This document shows, one piece after another, positions 13,791 through 16,611 of a stretch of 16,611 nucleotides of DNA (positions within the stretch are counted from its first letter, which is position 1; each line of letters begins with the position of its first letter). A model generated the notes under the pieces. The model saw only the letters and a list, made by a program, of their open reading frames with translations. It did not search any database and was not told the origin of the DNA. Source of the stretch: JBIOJM01 sp044450785 (lineage in GTDB: Bacteria > Planctomycetota > Planctomycetia > Isosphaerales > Isosphaeraceae); NCBI GenBank assembly GCA_044450785.1, contig JBIOJM010000230.1:1-16611 (forward strand). Direction: 5' to 3'. The position numbers and the translations under genes were made by a program.

Positions 13791-16611
13791 GCGAGGATAA
13801 CGCGACGCAACGTCTGCCCGTGAGCATCTCCGAAGAGGCCGATCTTGAACGATCCATTCGACTCGGAAGCCTCTCGCTCCTACACATATGGTGGGCACGT
13901 CGGCCAAGAGTTATCGCGCGTGCGGCGACCTATCTTGCGTTGACGGAGAAGCAATCGCCCTCGGATGAGTTCTTGGCATCGCTCGGGGCGGTCACGCCTT
14001 CTTCGGCCACCCTTGCAAGCGCCTCGGCCGATATGCGAGACGCACGTTGGATATGGGCCTGGCGTGACAAAGAGAATGAAATTGATGAGGGCGGTCGCGA
14101 CCCCCATACGCCGGCGATCCCGTCGGCACCGAAGGTGCTCGACCCCTTCGCCGGGGGAGGGACGATTCCCTACGAGGCCCTGCGTCTCGGTTGCGATGCC
14201 TACGCGAGCGAACTGAACCCCATTGCTTACAACATTCTGCGCTCGTCGTTGGAGTATCCCTCTGTCTATGCGAGCCCCAACCCGAAGCATCCCGGCAGTG
14301 CGTCGGGCGAGACGTGGGCTGGGCTGGTCGAAGAATTGACGTTCTGGTCCAAGAGGGTAGAAGAAATCGCCGAGCCGAGGATCACACCGCTGTTTCCGAC
14401 CTTGGAAGAGCACAGCGCTCCCGCCTACTACTTTTGGTTCCACGTCGTCCGCTGCGAAAAACCGGGCTGCGGTTCACTGGTTCCCCTGCAAAATCCCTTC
14501 GAGCTTACTGGAAGTCGGGGGAAGCAATGGTGGATCGAATTCCGCACAACGCAAGATGACATTTTACCCTACGCCGTTAACGCCCCCGCCTCGACTTGTG
14601 TCCGCGGCCAGGTCACGTGTCCCAAATGCCAGGCGTCGATCGACCTTTCGTCGGCTAATCGGTCAAGGCTTCTTCCTATCTTAGGCGCCGTAGCGTGCGG
14701 CGACAAAGCCCAGAAGGAATTCCGGGCCGTCGCCCTGAGCGAGCGGGGTGGCTACGCACCTTGGTCATCCGAAGACGATCGCAGGTCGAAGACGCTGCTG
14801 GAAGGAGAATTTGGTGAATCTCTCTTAACCGAGTTGCCAACACAGACCTACTCCGCAGTGAAGCGTTGCGGGGGAGTGACGTACCGGGATCTTTTCACCT
14901 CACGGCAACTGCTCGTCGCATTGGAGTACGCAAATGCGGTGAGGGAGGTTCGGCGAGAGATGTCAGCGAGGGGCATCCAGGAGGGAGCAATCGGGGCCGT
15001 GATGACCTACCTTGCCTTCTTCGTGGGGCACTTGGTCAATTCCAATAGCATGCTCTGCCACTGGGAAGGCCACCGCCAAGCCGCGGGAACCGCGTTCGCC
15101 CGACTGGCTGCGATCCCCCATCGCGTCTTCGTCGAGCGAAATCCGCTCGGTTTCCTCAACCAATGGCTGTCTATCGTCGTCCCGACTATCAAGGCTTGCG
15201 AGACCATTCCCAGGGCTGCGACGGTACGTCTCGCGGATGCGGCGAACCTGCCGTTCCAGGATGATTATTTCGACGCGATCGTGACGGATCCTCCCTACTA
15301 CGACCGCGTCCAGTATGCCGAACTCGCCTCCTACTTCTGGGTCTGGGAGTCGTGGATTTGTCCCCCCATTGAATCATCTTTCGGGCGGGCCGCGATGGCA
15401 CGGGCCATCGAGATGAAGCGCGGCGATGACGCCATTGCATACCGAGAGGGCATGCTCAATGCCTTGCGTGAGTCTTTCCGCGTCCTCAAGCCCGGCCGCA
15501 TGTTCGCCATGCTTCTCACTTCAATGAACAGGGGCGGGTTCGAGGATTATGTAGCACTGGCCCAGGAAGCCGGGTTCGATCTGGTTAACGTGAAGAGCTT
15601 GCGCGGGAGCATGTCTTGGAGTGGCGCGAAGCCCAGCGATACTTTCCTCATCTATTTGCGCAAGCCTTTCATCAAGCCCGTGCGGGAAGGATTGAAGGCT
15701 AATCCGGCCGTCGTCCTGGAAGCAGCCGAAGGAGGCAAGCCCGTCCTGTACGAGGGCCTCGCGAGGATGCTACTGGACGAATTGGAAGAAGACGAGATCG
15801 CCTTAATGATCCCGCAGGGCGCCAAGGGAACCCCACTTGAGATGGTGATGGAAGTCGTCGCTGAGGAAGATCCAAGGGCGCTCCTGCGGGAACGACTCGG
15901 CACCCAAGGCATACGAGTCCTGGCTCGGCAGATCGGCATCCCCGAAGAGACAATCCGCGCAAGAGGACCAATTGATTCGCTCCTTGCAAATTACGGCTTT
16001 TCCCTCCCATCCCCAGCGAAGGAGGGGGGTGTGACTCAGGTCAAAGCCACATTGAAGCTCATGGCCTCGAAGATCCGCTTGGCGAAGGAGAAAGTGGACA
16101 TTCGCGGCCCGTTTCTCAGCGGTTGCGCAGCGATCGAGAGGCTGCTTAAAGTTTCAGTCTGGGGGTGGGCCAGCCTCGCTTTCCGCGCCGAGCGCGACCA
16201 AAAGCTGATCGATATCCTCAATCAGGAGAACCCGCAAAAGAAGTTTCAACTCGACCACCTCACGTTCGGTGAGTTAGTCGCTCTGTTCAAGCGCCTGCCT
16301 GACGCCATCGCAAGGTCTGATGCGGGGTCCTTGATCCAGCAGAAGTTCGATCGCCCCCATCCATACATCCTGACCAAGCCGGCAAAAATGGCGGATCGTA
16401 TCGGAGAGATCGTCACCCTCAGAAACAAGGTCGAGCACGACAAAGACGGTTTCTGGACCAACTCTACCGTCGCAACCCTGATCGAGTCCTTGGCAAACGC
16501 TCTGGAAAAGGCGGCCGATCTTCTAGATGACTTGGCACGCGCCGGGGCTGTCCCTCACTTTGCCCAGGCCATCCAAGAGATCAGGGATTTGTGGAATCGG
16601 GTCACGTACAA
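13787..16611 (+). CDS. DUF1156-type N6-adenine DNA methyltransferase with C-terminal HEPN-like domain (partial at window end)
   Basis: The frame is open from the ATG at 13787 (GGAG nine bases upstream, ATGA overlap with the preceding stop) to the window edge, giving 941 codons without a stop. The N-terminus holds a shortened DUF1156 motif (LLHIWWARRPRVIARA, about residues 34-49). The SAM motif DPFAGGG starts at residue 119, followed by ELNPIAYNIL. A zinc ribbon is formed by C223-x4-C228 and C278-x2-C281. The catalytic DPPY of amino-methyltransferases is D501-Y504, with YDRVQYAEL after it. Residues about 620-748 form a linker region. From about 749 a helical domain carries R879-N880-x3-H884 (RNKVEH), the HEPN ribonuclease-type motif. 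DUF1156 methylases are known from defence loci with DUF499, DUF3780 and DUF3883 helicase proteins, where the methylase marks self DNA. Codon use (more GAA, TTG, AAA) differs from the left part of the window, which suggests transfer. The end is missing from the window. Confidence 0.87.
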   Translation, partial: MSEDNATQRLPVSISEEADLERSIRLGSLSLLHIWWARRPRVIARAATYLALTEKQSPSDEFLASLGAVTPSSATLASASADMRDARWIWAWRDKENEIDEGGRDPHTPAIPSAPKVLDPFAGGGTIPYEALRLGCDAYASELNPIAYNILRSSLEYPSVYASPNPKHPGSASGETWAGLVEELTFWSKRVEEIAEPRITPLFPTLEEHSAPAYYFWFHVVRCEKPGCGSLVPLQNPFELTGSRGKQWWIEFRTTQDDILPYAVNAPASTCVRGQVTCPKCQASIDLSSANRSRLLPILGAVACGDKAQKEFRAVALSERGGYAPWSSEDDRRSKTLLEGEFGESLLTELPTQTYSAVKRCGGVTYRDLFTSRQLLVALEYANAVREVRREMSARGIQEGAIGAVMTYLAFFVGHLVNSNSMLCHWEGHRQAAGTAFARLAAIPHRVFVERNPLGFLNQWLSIVVPTIKACETIPRAATVRLADAANLPFQDDYFDAIVTDPPYYDRVQYAELASYFWVWESWICPPIESSFGRAAMARAIEMKRGDDAIAYREGMLNALRESFRVLKPGRMFAMLLTSMNRGGFEDYVALAQEAGFDLVNVKSLRGSMSWSGAKPSDTFLIYLRKPFIKPVREGLKANPAVVLEAAEGGKPVLYEGLARMLLDELEEDEIALMIPQGAKGTPLEMVMEVVAEEDPRALLRERLGTQGIRVLARQIGIPEETIRARGPIDSLLANYGFSLPSPAKEGGVTQVKATLKLMASKIRLAKEKVDIRGPFLSGCAAIERLLKVSVWGWASLAFRAERDQKLIDILNQENPQKKFQLDHLTFGELVALFKRLPDAIARSDAGSLIQQKFDRPHPYILTKPAKMADRIGEIVTLRNKVEHDKDGFWTNSTVATLIESLANALEKAADLLDDLARAGAVPHFAQAIQEIRDLWNRVTY
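16031..16611 (+). other. HEPN-like C-terminal domain of the DUF1156 protein
   Basis: Residues about 749-941 of the methyltransferase form a separate, mainly helical block, with helices such as TLKLMASKIRLAKEKV, AAIERLLKVSVWGWASLAF, MADRIGEIVTLRNKVEHD and VATLIESLANALEKAADLL. RNKVEH exactly fits the Arg-polar-x3-His signature by which HEPN domains place their catalytic Arg and His. The surrounding pattern, a helix with RN-x3-H followed by an acidic residue and another long helix, is usual for the fold. This is a motif-level call without a structural or profile check. An inactive helical adaptor is the alternative. Confidence 0.5.

Noticed and set aside
13880..14443. Minus-strand open frame of 187 codons
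   Set aside because: It is antisense to the SAM-binding region of the DUF1156 methylase.

Overview
The window is GC-rich bacterial DNA. The GC-rich codons, the secreted FG-GAP/CRTAC1-like lipoprotein, the small protein beginning MRPEEL, the GH27 enzyme with an Ig-like N-terminal module and the URO-D-like methyltransferase paired with a corrinoid protein all suggest a planctomycete, perhaps of the Isosphaeraceae. This is an inference from family composition, because there is no rRNA or other phylogenetic marker. I see no tRNA, rRNA, CRISPR array or intact insertion sequence.

Left part (1-6780). All genes lie on the minus strand and look intact: a TPR protein with a Gly/His-rich stretch, a small conserved hypothetical, a nitrilase-superfamily amidohydrolase, a 1268-residue TPR plus FG-GAP plus ASPIC/UnbV lipoprotein, and a ParD-type antitoxin with no visible toxin. 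The spacers between them (41-132 nt) would allow one or two transcription units. A stretch without genes (6781-7317) separates them from the plus-strand genes.

Middle part (7318-11854). This is a carbohydrate and one-carbon region full of broken genes. The 5' third of a sugar-porter MFS gene is joined directly to a GH27 alpha-galactosidase-like gene that has lost its start, and the GH27 gene also carries a frameshift. An intact URO-D/MtaA-like methyltransferase follows. Its likely corrinoid-protein partner is cut off after about 53 codons and joined to a roughly 100-bp scrap of a tyrosine recombinase C-terminus (HTIRATG motif). That scrap in turn abuts the cut end of a convergent gene with a carboxypeptidase-regulatory-like domain. 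Three unrelated gene pieces within 300 bp look like a recombination or excision scar, although assembly chimerism must be excluded.

Right part (12150-16611). This looks like a defence island on the plus strand. It holds a degenerate cytosine-C5 methyltransferase-like fragment whose catalytic Pro-Cys has become Pro-Arg, an intact trypsin-like serine protease, the 3' end of a DUF3883 gene, and a large DUF1156-type N6-adenine DNA methyltransferase that runs off the window. The DUF3883 remnant overlaps the methyltransferase start in an ATGA. The methyltransferase carries a C-terminal helical domain with an Arg-Asn-x3-His motif typical of HEPN ribonucleases. This possible modification-plus-HEPN fusion, next to a protease gene, is the most interesting item in the window.
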